A DNA stretch of 48,958 nucleotides from positions 1-48,958 of the forward strand of contig CAJTUR010000006.1 in the NCBI GenBank assembly GCA_910579535.1, in the 5' to 3' direction. The stretch comes from an uncultured Bacilli bacterium. GTDB taxonomy: Bacteria > Bacillota_I > Bacilli_A > RF39 > UBA660. Numbering within the stretch: position 1 is the first letter of the stretch; every line of letters begins with the position of its first letter. The notes beneath the pieces are model-generated. The model had not been told where the DNA came from, ran no database searches, and worked only from the letters and a program-made list of their open reading frames with translations. The translations under genes and the position numbers were made by a program. Shown here piece after piece: positions 15,147 through 22,547 of this stretch.

Positions 15147-16253
15147 ATGCAAAATACAAATAATGGAATGGATACTTTGTTAAAAAGAGGAGTTGTACTG
15201 GTTGTAGTCTTTTTTGTCGGGGCACTTTCTATGTTTGCTCTTGTGAAGTATTATCCGAATACAGTAACAGAAAATGTTACAAAGACGATTAAAGATGTCA
15301 CAGTTAATGAACAGGGAATTGCTGATGCGGTTGAAAAAATTTATGATGCAGTTGTCACTATTGAAACGTATCAAAAAAATACGTTATATGCAACAGGTAC
15401 AGGATTTGTTTATAAAAGTGAAAATGATCACGCTTATGTGTTAACGAATCATCATGTAATTGAAAAAGGGGAGACGGTTAAGGTTGTTTTTACTAATGAT
15501 AAAAGGGTTGAAGCGAAAGTCGTTGGTAGTGATAAATATGCGGATATTGCGGTTTTAATGATTAATAGTGAGGATGTGATACAAGTTGCCTCTTTAGGAA
15601 GTAGTAAGGCTTCAAGAATAGGGGATACCGTATTTGCGGTTGGTGCTCCAATTGATAGTAGTGCTTATTCTTGGACGGTTACAAGGGGAATTGTTTCAGG
15701 AAAGGATCGTTTAGTTGAGGTCAGTTTAACTAATAGTTCTGTTAGTGATTGGGTCATGAGTGTTATTCAAACTGATGCAGCAATCAATTCGGGGAATAGT
15801 GGGGGACCTGTTTCTAATTCAAATGGCGAAGTGATTGGTATTGCTTCAATGAAACTTGGAGGAAGTATTTCAGGTTCAGCTACTATTGAAGGTATGGGAT
15901 TTGCCATCCCTATTGAAGATGCTTTGGAATATGCTCAAAAATTAGAAAGTGGCAAGCCTATTGAAAGACCCTACTTAGGGGTTGGTATGTATAATTTGTC
16001 TGATACAAGGTACACTGCTCCTGTTTCTAGTGGTGTATATGTGGATTCTGTTGAAAAGGGAAGCCCAGCGGAAGCAGCTGGTTTAAAACCAGGAGATGTT
16101 ATTGTTAAAGTTAATGATAACGAAATTAAAAGTTTAGCGTATTTGAAATATCAACTTTACAAGCATAATGTTGGTGATACAATTAGTGTTTCTTTTTATC
16201 GAGGAGAAAAGTTAGAAACAACGAGTATTCATTTATCAAAAGCAGCGAGTTAG
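15147..16253 (+). CDS. htrA: HtrA/DegP-like membrane-anchored serine protease with PDZ domain
   Basis: The protein has 368 aa: one N-terminal membrane helix (about 15-35), a trypsin-like domain, and one PDZ domain at about 270-365 (YLGVGMYNL, SPAEAAGLKPGDVIVKVND). The catalytic triad is complete: H103 in TNHHVIEKG, D133 in YADIAVL and S218 in NSGNSGGPV. Such proteases degrade or refold damaged proteins at the outer face of the membrane. The ribosome site AAGGGA overlaps the end of the Abi gene, so the two are likely translated from one mRNA. HtrA in Firmicutes is often stress-regulated by CssRS-type systems; no such operator is visible here. Confidence 0.93.
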   Translation: MQNTNNGMDTLLKRGVVLVVVFFVGALSMFALVKYYPNTVTENVTKTIKDVTVNEQGIADAVEKIYDAVVTIETYQKNTLYATGTGFVYKSENDHAYVLTNHHVIEKGETVKVVFTNDKRVEAKVVGSDKYADIAVLMINSEDVIQVASLGSSKASRIGDTVFAVGAPIDSSAYSWTVTRGIVSGKDRLVEVSLTNSSVSDWVMSVIQTDAAINSGNSGGPVSNSNGEVIGIASMKLGGSISGSATIEGMGFAIPIEDALEYAQKLESGKPIERPYLGVGMYNLSDTRYTAPVSSGVYVDSVEKGSPAEAAGLKPGDVIVKVNDNEIKSLAYLKYQLYKHNVGDTISVSFYRGEKLETTSIHLSKAAS

Positions 16254-16259
16254 AAGAAG

Positions 16260-16287
16260 AGAGTTCCAACATGGAATTCTTTTTTTA
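16260..16287 (+). terminator. Terminator of the Abi-HtrA unit
   Basis: GAGTTCC-AACAT-GGAATTC forms a 7-bp stem with one G-U pair, followed by seven T. Confidence 0.8.
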
Positions 16288-16300
16288 TAAATTAATCCAG

Positions 16301-16329
16301 TTTACATCTTAATCTATACATGATAGACT
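16301..16329 (+). promoter_or_regulatory. Probable promoter
   Basis: TTTACA (16301-16306) and TAGACT (16324-16329) are 17 nt apart, with a TG extension. The -10 match is imperfect. Confidence 0.45.
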
Positions 16330-16364
16330 TAAGTAAATAATAAAGTATATAGAGGTGATTTTAT

Positions 16365-16877
16365 ATGACAGAAAAAGTAGCGAACTTTGTTGTTGGGCTT
16401 TTTTCAGGTCTTGCGGGAAGTTTAATGGGAAAATATTTGGTCATATTTATTATTTCTTTGTTTCCAATTTTAGAGCTTCGAGGCGGACTCATTGCCGCAA
16501 GTTTGCTCGATCTTCCCATGTGGCAAAGTTTTTTTGTTTGTTTTATAGGAAATATTCTTCCCATTCCTTTTATTTTATGGTTTATTAATCCTATTTTTAG
16601 AAAAATGAGAGAATGGCGTCATTTTGGACGTTTGGTCAAATGGTGTGAAGAAAAAGCGCACAGTAAAAAAGATAAAATTGAAAATTTAAAATATTTAGGA
16701 TTGTTTTTATTTGTAGGTATTCCAGTGCCTGGAACAGGGGCATGGATGGGTTGTTTAATTGCGGCTCTTCTTGATATGGATAAAAAGAAATCTTTACTAG
16801 CAGCTCTTTTAGGGGTTGTTTTAGCGGGGATCATTATGCTTCTATTTTCTTATGGTATTTTAGGTAAGGTCATTTAA
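16365..16877 (+). CDS. COG2426 small multidrug-export-family membrane protein
   Basis: The 170-aa protein has four or five hydrophobic helices. It matches the COG2426 / 'small multi-drug export' family by SLFPILELRGGLIAA near residues 32-46, NILPIPFILWFINPIF, and FLFVGIPVPGTGAWMGCLIAALL. The function is not established; a transport role is a database name only. An AGAGGTGAT site supports the ATG. The next gene starts one base after its stop, so the two are co-transcribed. Confidence 0.85.
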   Translation: MTEKVANFVVGLFSGLAGSLMGKYLVIFIISLFPILELRGGLIAASLLDLPMWQSFFVCFIGNILPIPFILWFINPIFRKMREWRHFGRLVKWCEEKAHSKKDKIENLKYLGLFLFVGIPVPGTGAWMGCLIAALLDMDKKKSLLAALLGVVLAGIIMLLFSYGILGKVI

Positions 16878-17498
16878 ATGAAAAGAATTTATTTTATTAG
16901 TAATAATTTAATGAGTTCATTAAATGTTGTTTATCCACAAGAAATCTCTTTTTATGAAATTAGAGAAAAAACAATGTTAAGTAAACGAGGAGATTTAAGT
17001 GCTTTGAAGCTTTTAAAAATGAAAGACTTAGAATCCATAGAACGGATTTACTCATCGAGTTATACCAGTGCCCTAATGACAAGTAAGTATATTGCTGAGG
17101 ATAAGAATTTAAAAGTTTTTGTTGATGAACGTTTAAATGAAAGAATAGTAGGAGATTTAGGAAGTAATGAATATCGTTTTTTAAAAGGGATGCAAGAACA
17201 CGATTTTAACTATAAATTAAATCATGGAGAATCCATAAAAGATGTTCATAAACGAATGACCTCTTTTTTAAAAATGCTATTAGAAAGACAAGAAAAATCA
17301 ATTCTAGTTTTTACGCATAATATTGCATTAATGAGTCTTTGTCTAAGTTGGTGTCCTAAAGATTATAATGCTGAGGACCGTTTGGTGTTAGCAAGTGATG
17401 ATGAAGTGTTGTTTGATGGTTTTTTTCATGATCTAGATTTGATTGAAGTTTGTTATGATGACAGTCAGAAATTAAAAAGTATTCATCGAATTCTTTGA
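16878..17498 (+). CDS. Histidine-phosphatase-like protein without the RHG motif
   Basis: The 206-aa protein follows the phosphoglycerate-mutase/histidine-phosphatase pattern: LSKRGDLSALKLL (for LTxxGxxQA), IYSSSYTSALMTSKYIA, DERLNERIVGDLG, HGESIKDVHKRM and ILVFTHNIALM. The catalytic start LVRHGE is replaced by YFISNNLM, so the phospho-accepting His and its Arg are gone, while the second His region (FTHN) remains. It is therefore probably not a working phosphatase of the usual type; a binding or regulatory role, or changed chemistry, is possible. It begins directly after the COG2426 gene and is convergent with greA. Confidence 0.75.
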   Translation: MKRIYFISNNLMSSLNVVYPQEISFYEIREKTMLSKRGDLSALKLLKMKDLESIERIYSSSYTSALMTSKYIAEDKNLKVFVDERLNERIVGDLGSNEYRFLKGMQEHDFNYKLNHGESIKDVHKRMTSFLKMLLERQEKSILVFTHNIALMSLCLSWCPKDYNAEDRLVLASDDEVLFDGFFHDLDLIEVCYDDSQKLKSIHRIL

Positions 17499-17507
17499 AT
17501 GTTAGAG

Positions 17508-17965
17508 CTAATTAATATCGATGATTTTTATTTTATAAAGCCCAGTTGGAGAATCGATAGTAAGAATTTCTCCTTTTTTCTTTCCAATTAATGCTTTTCC
17601 CATAGGAGAAGAAGATGAAATTTTATTTTTGATAATTGAAACTTCTAAAGCTGTTACTATTTCAAAAGTTTCCTTTGATAAATCATCTAAATATTCTATG
17701 GTTACAATAGAACCTATGTCTATTGTATTTTTTTTTTGATTTTCAATAATTATCCCAGTGTTTAATAAGTGTTCTAATTTTTTAATTTGCTCGTTACATA
17801 AATGTTCGGCCATTTTGGCTGAATCAAATTCCGAATTTTCTCTTAAATCACCAAATTCATAGGCAAGCCTAAGTTCTTCTATTACTTGGTTTTTTTTTTA
17901 TACCATTTTGAGAGTTCAGTTTGAAGATTTTTATAATTAGATGGACTTAATTTTTGTTTGCTCAT
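17508..17965 (-). pseudogene. greA: GreA transcript-cleavage factor, frameshifted at an A10 run
   Basis: On the minus strand ATG 17965, preceded by AAGGCGG, starts MSKQKLSPSNYKNLQTELSKWY. A run of ten A (17899-17890) then shifts the frame into ACC-AAG-TAA. In the +1-corrected frame the text continues NQVIEELRLAYEFGDLRENSEFDSAKM, which is the GreA coiled-coil tip (GDLxENxE), and then the C-terminal FKBP-like domain (SSSPMGKALIGKKKGE) to 17508. The corrected length is about 152 aa, near the normal 157. Only one base is wrong, and GreA is well conserved. So this is either a sequencing error in a homopolymer, or expression by polymerase slippage on the A10 tract, or a recent null mutation. Confidence 0.88.
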
Positions 17966-17983
17966 TTTATACCGCCTTATTGC

Positions 17984-18008
17984 CAAAAAAAAAACCGAAA
18001 ATATTTCG
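17984..18008 (-). terminator. Possible terminator of the Cys-rich gene
   Basis: On the minus strand CGAAA-TAT-TTTCG is followed by a long T run. The stem is short. Confidence 0.4.
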
Positions 18009-18054
18009 AGTTTGTTTAAAAGATTTAGAATGTAAGTAAAAAGTCTATTTTATT

Positions 18055-18255
18055 TTAACATTCTTTTTCGTCTGGATCAATACATTTCCAATTCACAGTC
18101 CCACAAGTTGTACAAATAAAAGGCACTAAGGTTTTTTTACCTTTTGGTTTTTCATATTTTTCAAGTATTTCGACACAAAGTAATCCTGTTTCAGAATCAA
18201 TAAAGGCTTTTCCTTGTTTGGAATCTTTACAATCCCCACAATTTTTATTTTTCAT
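18055..18255 (-). CDS. Small Cys-rich protein, zinc-ribbon-like
   Basis: The protein has 66 aa. It carries CGDC near the start, a single Cys in LLCVEI, and CTTCG plus WKCID near the end, enough for one or two zinc sites. A strong GGAGGAAC ribosome site lies before the ATG, which supports a real gene in spite of its size. No family is recognised with certainty; it looks like a small rubredoxin/zinc-ribbon-type protein. It is divergent from the ASCH gene, with a roughly 66-bp shared upstream region. Confidence 0.75.
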   Translation of the reverse strand: MKNKNCGDCKDSKQGKAFIDSETGLLCVEILEKYEKPKGKKTLVPFICTTCGTVNWKCIDPDEKEC

Positions 18256-18295
18256 TTCTGTTCCTCCTAAATTTATTATGTATCAAATTTTATGT

Positions 18296-18301
18296 TATAA
18301 T
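18296..18301 (+). promoter_or_regulatory. -10 box before the ASCH gene
   Basis: A perfect TATAAT lies 20 bp before the start codon; a weak TTATTA -35 is 17 nt upstream. Confidence 0.5.
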
Positions 18302-18321
18302 ACTATTTAAGTGGAGGAAAG

Positions 18322-18711
18322 ATGAAAGTAATTACGATTAAACAACCCTTTGCTACGTTAATTGCTGAAGGCATTAAACTGTATGAGTTTCGAACTTGGA
18401 AAACGAAATATCGAGGAGAATTATTTATTCATGCGGGGTTAGGTATAGATAAAAAGGCGATGGACAAATATAAAGATTTAAATTTAGATTATCCAAAAGG
18501 ATGCATTATAGCAAAATGTTCTTTGATGGATTGTATTTTGGTTGATGATGATTTTAGAAAGCAATTAGAATCAGAAAATGCATATGTTTATAGTAGTATG
18601 ATTAAGCATAAAGAGTGGGAAGGTTATGCTTTTAAACTTGAGAATATCAAAAAAATAGAACCTATAAAGGTAAAAGGAAAATTAAGTTTGTGGGATTATA
18701 AAGGAGAATGA
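18322..18711 (+). CDS. ASCH-domain protein
   Basis: The 129-aa protein is almost wholly one ASCH domain: ITIKQPFATLIAEGIKLYEFRTW at the start, then KYRGELFIHAG, and the closing GYAFKLENIKKIEPIKVKGKLSLWDY. ASCH proteins have a PUA-like fold and are thought to bind RNA or modified nucleosides; some act as RNases or nucleoside amidohydrolases. GGAGG precedes the ATG. The stop lies just upstream of pduL, so the genes ASCH, pduL and dus form one operon. Confidence 0.88.
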   Translation: MKVITIKQPFATLIAEGIKLYEFRTWKTKYRGELFIHAGLGIDKKAMDKYKDLNLDYPKGCIIAKCSLMDCILVDDDFRKQLESENAYVYSSMIKHKEWEGYAFKLENIKKIEPIKVKGKLSLWDYKGE

Positions 18712-18713
18712 AA

Positions 18714-19313
18714 ATGAAAATTAAAGTGGGCATTAGCAACCGTCATGTTCATTTAACTGAAAAAGTTTTTAATCAATTGTTTGATTGTGAGTTAACTAAA
18801 AAACAGGATTTAAATCAGATTGGAGAGTTTGCCAGTCATCAAATTGTTAAAATTAAAGGAAAGAAAGATGCTTTATTAGAAGCTCGAATTGTTGGTCCTT
18901 TTCGAACGTATAATCAAGTGGAAGTGGCTAGAAGTGATGCGTATGTTTTGGGAATAGAACCACCTGTTCGAGATAGTGGTGCGTTAGAAGAAAGTGAGGC
19001 CATTACACTTTTTGGACCTAAAGGAGCGATTACTTTAGAAAACGCTTGTATTATTTCTAGGCCTCATGTCCATATGAATTTGGAAAAAGCTCTAGCTTTG
19101 GGGGTAAAAAATCATCAAAAAGTGGGTATAAAAATTGAAAATGTTAAATCTGGTAGGATGGATGCATCAATTAAAATTAGTGATAATGGTTTTTTTGAAT
19201 TGCATGTTGATTGGGATGAGGCTAATGCTTTTTTATTAAAATCAGGAGATGAGGTTGACCTGTTTATAGAGGATGATAAAGATGGAATGGAAAATTGGAA
19301 ATGTAACGATTAA
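18714..19313 (+). CDS. pduL: PduL-type phosphate acyltransferase
   Basis: ATG 18714 is preferred over the ATG two codons earlier because AAGGAG at 18701-18706 is then 7 nt away. The 199-aa protein has the PduL pattern: VGISNRHVHLTE (zinc His pair), RIVGPFRTYNQVEVARSDAYVLGI, PVRDSGALEESEAITLFGPKGAI and the second metal motif SRPHVHMN. It exchanges phosphate and CoA on acetyl- or propionyl-CoA. No microcompartment shell genes or encapsulation peptide are seen, so it probably serves as the housekeeping phosphotransacetylase, downstream of the pyruvate:ferredoxin oxidoreductase at 37164. It overlaps the dus gene by about 30 bp. Confidence 0.92.
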   Translation: MKIKVGISNRHVHLTEKVFNQLFDCELTKKQDLNQIGEFASHQIVKIKGKKDALLEARIVGPFRTYNQVEVARSDAYVLGIEPPVRDSGALEESEAITLFGPKGAITLENACIISRPHVHMNLEKALALGVKNHQKVGIKIENVKSGRMDASIKISDNGFFELHVDWDEANAFLLKSGDEVDLFIEDDKDGMENWKCND

Positions 19314-20268
19314 AAATCAAATTGTTATGGCTCCCATGGCTGGTTTTTCGAATACCAGTTTTAGAAAAATTGTAAAAGAGATGGGTGTTGGATTAATTTA
19401 TGCGGAGATGGTTAGTGATAAGGCCTTGGTTTATCAATCGCAAAAAACCATTGATATGCTTAAAATGGATGAAATGGAACGCCCGATTGCACAACAAATA
19501 TTTGGAAGCGATAAAACGAGTTTTGTTCAAGCCGCTTTGTATGTTGAAAAAGTGATGAAGCCAGACATTATTGATATTAATATGGGGTGTCCTGTTCCTA
19601 AAGTTGCTTTAAAAAATCAAGCGGGGAGTGCCCTTTTAAAGGATCCTTTAAAAGTAAAAGAAATTGTTTCAGAAGTGGTTCAACATGTAAAGATTCCTGT
19701 GACGGTAAAGATTAGAAGTGGTTGGGATGAAAATAATATTAATGCTGTTCAAATTGCTAAAGTGATTGAAGAAGCGGGAGCGAAAGCGATTTGTGTTCAT
19801 GCTCGTACGAGAAGCCAAGGATACTCAGGGCATGCGGATTGGAAGGTGATTCGTGAAGTCAAAAAAAGCGTATCTATTCCCGTTATTGGAAATGGCGATG
19901 TTACTAGTCCAGAATTGGCTCAAAAAATGCTTTTTGAAACAGGGTGTGACGCCGTAATGATTGGAAGAGGTCTTTTAGGGAACCCGTGGCTCGTTAAAGC
20001 TTGTCTTGATTATTTGGAAAGTGGGCATTATTCTACTATTTCTTCTTTAGAAAAGGTAGACATGATGAAAAAGCATTTTGAAATGCTTAAGAATGATAAA
20101 AACGAACAGGTTGCTTTATTAGAAATTAGGACGAATCTTTTATATTATTTAAAGGGAATGCCTAAAAATAAAGAAATTAAACAACTGGTTTGTCAAACGA
20201 AAACTGAAACGGATTTGCAACGTGTTTTAGAAGATTATTTTATTTATCTCAAAGAAAATAATTTATAA
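19282..20268 (+). CDS. dusB: tRNA-dihydrouridine synthase (DusB type)
   Basis: ATG 19282 (MEWKIGNVTIKNQIVMAPMAG) follows GAGG by 10 nt and fits the family start better than an ATG three codons upstream; it gives 328 aa. Motifs for FMN binding and catalysis are present: MAPMAGFSNTSFR, INMGCPVPKVALKNQAGSAL (with the catalytic Cys), VTVKIRSGWD, VHARTRSQGYSGHADW, IPVIGNGDV and VMIGRGLLGNPWL. It reduces uridines in the tRNA D-loop. It overlaps pduL at the start and the convergent MntP-like gene by 20 bp at the end. Confidence 0.95.
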   Translation: MEWKIGNVTIKNQIVMAPMAGFSNTSFRKIVKEMGVGLIYAEMVSDKALVYQSQKTIDMLKMDEMERPIAQQIFGSDKTSFVQAALYVEKVMKPDIIDINMGCPVPKVALKNQAGSALLKDPLKVKEIVSEVVQHVKIPVTVKIRSGWDENNINAVQIAKVIEEAGAKAICVHARTRSQGYSGHADWKVIREVKKSVSIPVIGNGDVTSPELAQKMLFETGCDAVMIGRGLLGNPWLVKACLDYLESGHYSTISSLEKVDMMKKHFEMLKNDKNEQVALLEIRTNLLYYLKGMPKNKEIKQLVCQTKTETDLQRVLEDYFIYLKENNL

Positions 20269-20746
20269 TGGCTAATAATAAAAAGAGCGAAAAAGAAATG
20301 TATTTGTTTTTGTTAGAGTCTTTTATTTTTTTAAAAAAAGAGTAGCCTAGTAAAAGTAAAAGTACGGCAAAAGTACTAAAAATAAAAACAATGTAATATC
20401 TATTATAAGAGTAGGCAAAATTTAAAGAGACAAGTGTTCCATCTAAAGAATGAGATAAAGTTAGAAGAAAGTAATCTTTTATGGTTAGTTTACCTTTATA
20501 AGTGGTTTCCTCTTCTTTTAAGGAATGGAAGGCTAAGAAAAGATAGAGAAGCGTTGAAATGGTTTTTGTCATAAAAGTCATATTAAATTTCAAATAAATA
20601 AATAAGGCTATTGTATAGATGATTGCATTGCCTAAAAAGATAGCTAAGAAGTTGGTTTTAGAAAGTTTTATATTTGAAAATCTTAAGATGGAACCAATAA
20701 TGAAACCATCTAGACTTGCAATAAAAGCATTTAATAATAAAAACAT
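20249..20746 (-). CDS. MntP/YtaF-like membrane protein
   Basis: The 165-aa protein has five or six hydrophobic helices. Two similar motifs, IASLDGFIIG near the start and SHSLDGTLVSLNFAY near residue 110, place it with the MntP / YtaF cation-efflux-like family, where the Asp residues lie in the membrane. Manganese export is known for MntP itself; here it is only inferred. A ribosome site AAAGGTGA precedes the ATG and lies in the loop of a 12-bp inverted repeat (20740-20775), so its translation may be controlled by RNA structure. Confidence 0.75.
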   Translation of the reverse strand: MFLLLNAFIASLDGFIIGSILRFSNIKLSKTNFLAIFLGNAIIYTIALFIYLKFNMTFMTKTISTLLYLFLAFHSLKEEETTYKGKLTIKDYFLLTLSHSLDGTLVSLNFAYSYNRYYIVFIFSTFAVLLLLLGYSFFKKIKDSNKNKYISFSLFLLLAIINYFL

Positions 20747-20775
20747 ATAATGTCACCTTTGATATTATATGTTTT
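20740..20775 (-). promoter_or_regulatory. Inverted repeat enclosing the MntP-like ribosome site
   Basis: AAAACATATAAT (20740-20751) and ATTATATGTTTT (20764-20775) are perfect 12-bp arms. On the minus strand the 12-nt loop holds AAAGGTGA and one arm covers the start codon. On the plus strand the same hairpin with the following T-rich tract can terminate the dus operon. Confidence 0.65.
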
Positions 20776-21068
20776 TGTTTTTTTTCTTTCTTGGCGAATA
20801 ACTAGATAAAGAAATTTATTGTGGGTTTATATTGTTATTTTTGAAGAGACGTTAATCCTAAACCATGGATTATTTATTTTTAATGATTTTGATGTTTACT
20901 GATATGTCGTCTTTGTGTTTTAATTAATTCTTTTTTATTTGACATTCTTTTCTTTTTTACTGTGTTAAATTATTAAAAGTAAAATATATTTATTGTCAAA
21001 TGAGATATTTAAAAGTATAATTAAATTAATAATAATTTAATTATAAATGATAGAAAGGATAAAAGAAT
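20776..21068 (+). other. Intergenic region before the second surface protein
   Basis: Very AT-rich. Apart from the promoter at 20993-21021 and a GAAAGGAT ribosome site I see no gene, repeat or RNA structure here. Confidence 0.5.
20993..21021 (+). promoter_or_regulatory. Promoter of the second surface-protein gene
   Basis: TTGTCA (20993-20998) and a perfect TATAAT (21016-21021) are 17 nt apart. Confidence 0.75.
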
Positions 21069-22202
21069 ATGTTTGAAAAATTTATAAATAACAATAAAAA
21101 TAAAAAAATTATTGTTTCGGCTTTAGGAATTATGTTTATTTTCGGTCTATTTGCACTATTTAGAATGTCATTTTTTTATAATGAAACAGAAAACGCAAAC
21201 ATATTAGAAGGGAAGGCACTAGAATTTAATGAAGAAGATTTACAACTTGCTTTTACAATAGATGGCATTAAAGGAGAGCGCTTTCCATCTAAAGATAATG
21301 GTCTTATAGGGAAAATTGTGAATTGCTCTAAAGGAGCTACAGCAAGTTGGAATAATGAGACGTGGGGATTAGAAAATATAAATTCAAACGGTAATAAAAA
21401 AATAAATTGTACTATAGATTTTGTAACTAAACAAGTGACTAATCTATATGAAAAAGTTAATGTTGGAGAATTTGTAAGTTATACTCCTGAAAAAACAAAT
21501 TATGAAATTACAAGTGATTTAACAGGTTATACTTCGAATCAAACGATTAATCCAAGTGAACTTAACTTATGGAGAGTAATCAGAAAAAATAGTGACGGAA
21601 GTATTGAATTAGTAAGTGAGTATACATCAAGTACTAGCATTTATTTTAAAGGAAAAGAAGGGTATAAAAATTATATAGGAACATTAAATACGATAGCCAG
21701 TCAATATGAAACAAATGGAATAACGAGTGGCTCAAGATATATGGGGTACAATGGACAAACCGAGAATATTACTAATGAAACCTTAAATAAAACCAGTGCT
21801 CCATGGACAGAAAGTACAACAGCTAGAAATAGTTTAAAAGGAAGTACTAGAGAAGCCCAAGGTGGAGGAGATCTACTCTATGAAACGGATACAGATTTAG
21901 TAAAAGCCGCTTGTGGTACATTAAAAGCATATGTAGTAAACGCAACCACTTTAGCAGATGATTATTATTTAGCTAGTCGTAACTTTGTCTATAATAGTCG
22001 TGATGATTGGGTTTTTTGTATTAGGAGAGTGTACACAGGTGGTAGTGGTAGTGTTGCTGGCACCGTTCTGTTAGGCTATATAAACTATGACCCGTATGAG
22101 AATGATAATGATTCGTTCCTTCGCCCCATCGTTACTCTAAAAGCTGAAATCCAATTATTATCAGGAGATGGAAGTCAAAATAATCCATATAAAATTAATT
22201 AA
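21069..22202 (+). CDS. N-terminally anchored surface protein (paralogue of the one at 62)
   Basis: The 377-aa protein has the same plan as the protein at 62-1078: a basic start, a membrane helix at about 14-36, SFFYNETENANILEGK, the LAFTIDGIKGERFPS block with WNNETWGLENINSNGN, the VGEFVSYTPEKTNYEI and NPSELNLWRVIRKN blocks, SGSRYMGY, and the ending FLRPIVTLKAE. It differs by an insert of about 50 residues after MGYNGQ. It has its own strong promoter and terminator. The conserved blocks look like two repeated extracellular domains; the function is unknown. Confidence 0.8.
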   Translation: MFEKFINNNKNKKIIVSALGIMFIFGLFALFRMSFFYNETENANILEGKALEFNEEDLQLAFTIDGIKGERFPSKDNGLIGKIVNCSKGATASWNNETWGLENINSNGNKKINCTIDFVTKQVTNLYEKVNVGEFVSYTPEKTNYEITSDLTGYTSNQTINPSELNLWRVIRKNSDGSIELVSEYTSSTSIYFKGKEGYKNYIGTLNTIASQYETNGITSGSRYMGYNGQTENITNETLNKTSAPWTESTTARNSLKGSTREAQGGGDLLYETDTDLVKAACGTLKAYVVNATTLADDYYLASRNFVYNSRDDWVFCIRRVYTGGSGSVAGTVLLGYINYDPYENDNDSFLRPIVTLKAEIQLLSGDGSQNNPYKIN

Positions 22203-22261
22203 ACTTCAATTTTGATTAATTAATTATTAGCAATGTTTGTTTTTATGAAATAATAAACATA

Positions 22262-22291
22262 AACGGGAAAATATTATCCGTTTTTTTTTGC
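22262..22291 (+). terminator. Terminator of the second surface-protein gene
   Basis: AACGGG pairs with TCCGTT (one G-U pair) across an A/T loop, followed by nine T. Confidence 0.7.
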
Positions 22292-22477
22292 TCTCAAATC
22301 GGACAAATTTTTTTATTTCTTTTTTATAAAAGAATGAAAAAAGTAATTAACGAATTGATTTAGTTAAAGTGTTGTAGATTTTCAGAGATGTCTTTGATAA
22401 GGTAAACATTTTCAAAAGTTAACTTTTAACACATTATCATAAGTTAATCATGGAGCTTACTGCATTTAAAAATTTTC

Positions 22478-22506
22478 TTTACTTTTGAATTTAAAAGGTA
22501 TATATT
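22478..22506 (+). promoter_or_regulatory. Probable promoter of the ABC transporter gene
   Basis: TTTACT (22478-22483) and TATATT (22501-22506) are 17 nt apart; GGAGAG precedes the start at 22548. Confidence 0.5.
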
Positions 22507-22547
22507 ATTTGAGACTGGCATAAAATTGTGCTTAGAATGGAGAGAAA

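Larger units (their letters stand above)
22203..22547 (+). other. Intergenic region between the surface protein and ABC transporter genes
   Basis: It holds the terminator at 22262-22291 and a promoter at 22478-22506. The remaining 180 bp or so contains no convincing gene or structured RNA. Confidence 0.5.
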
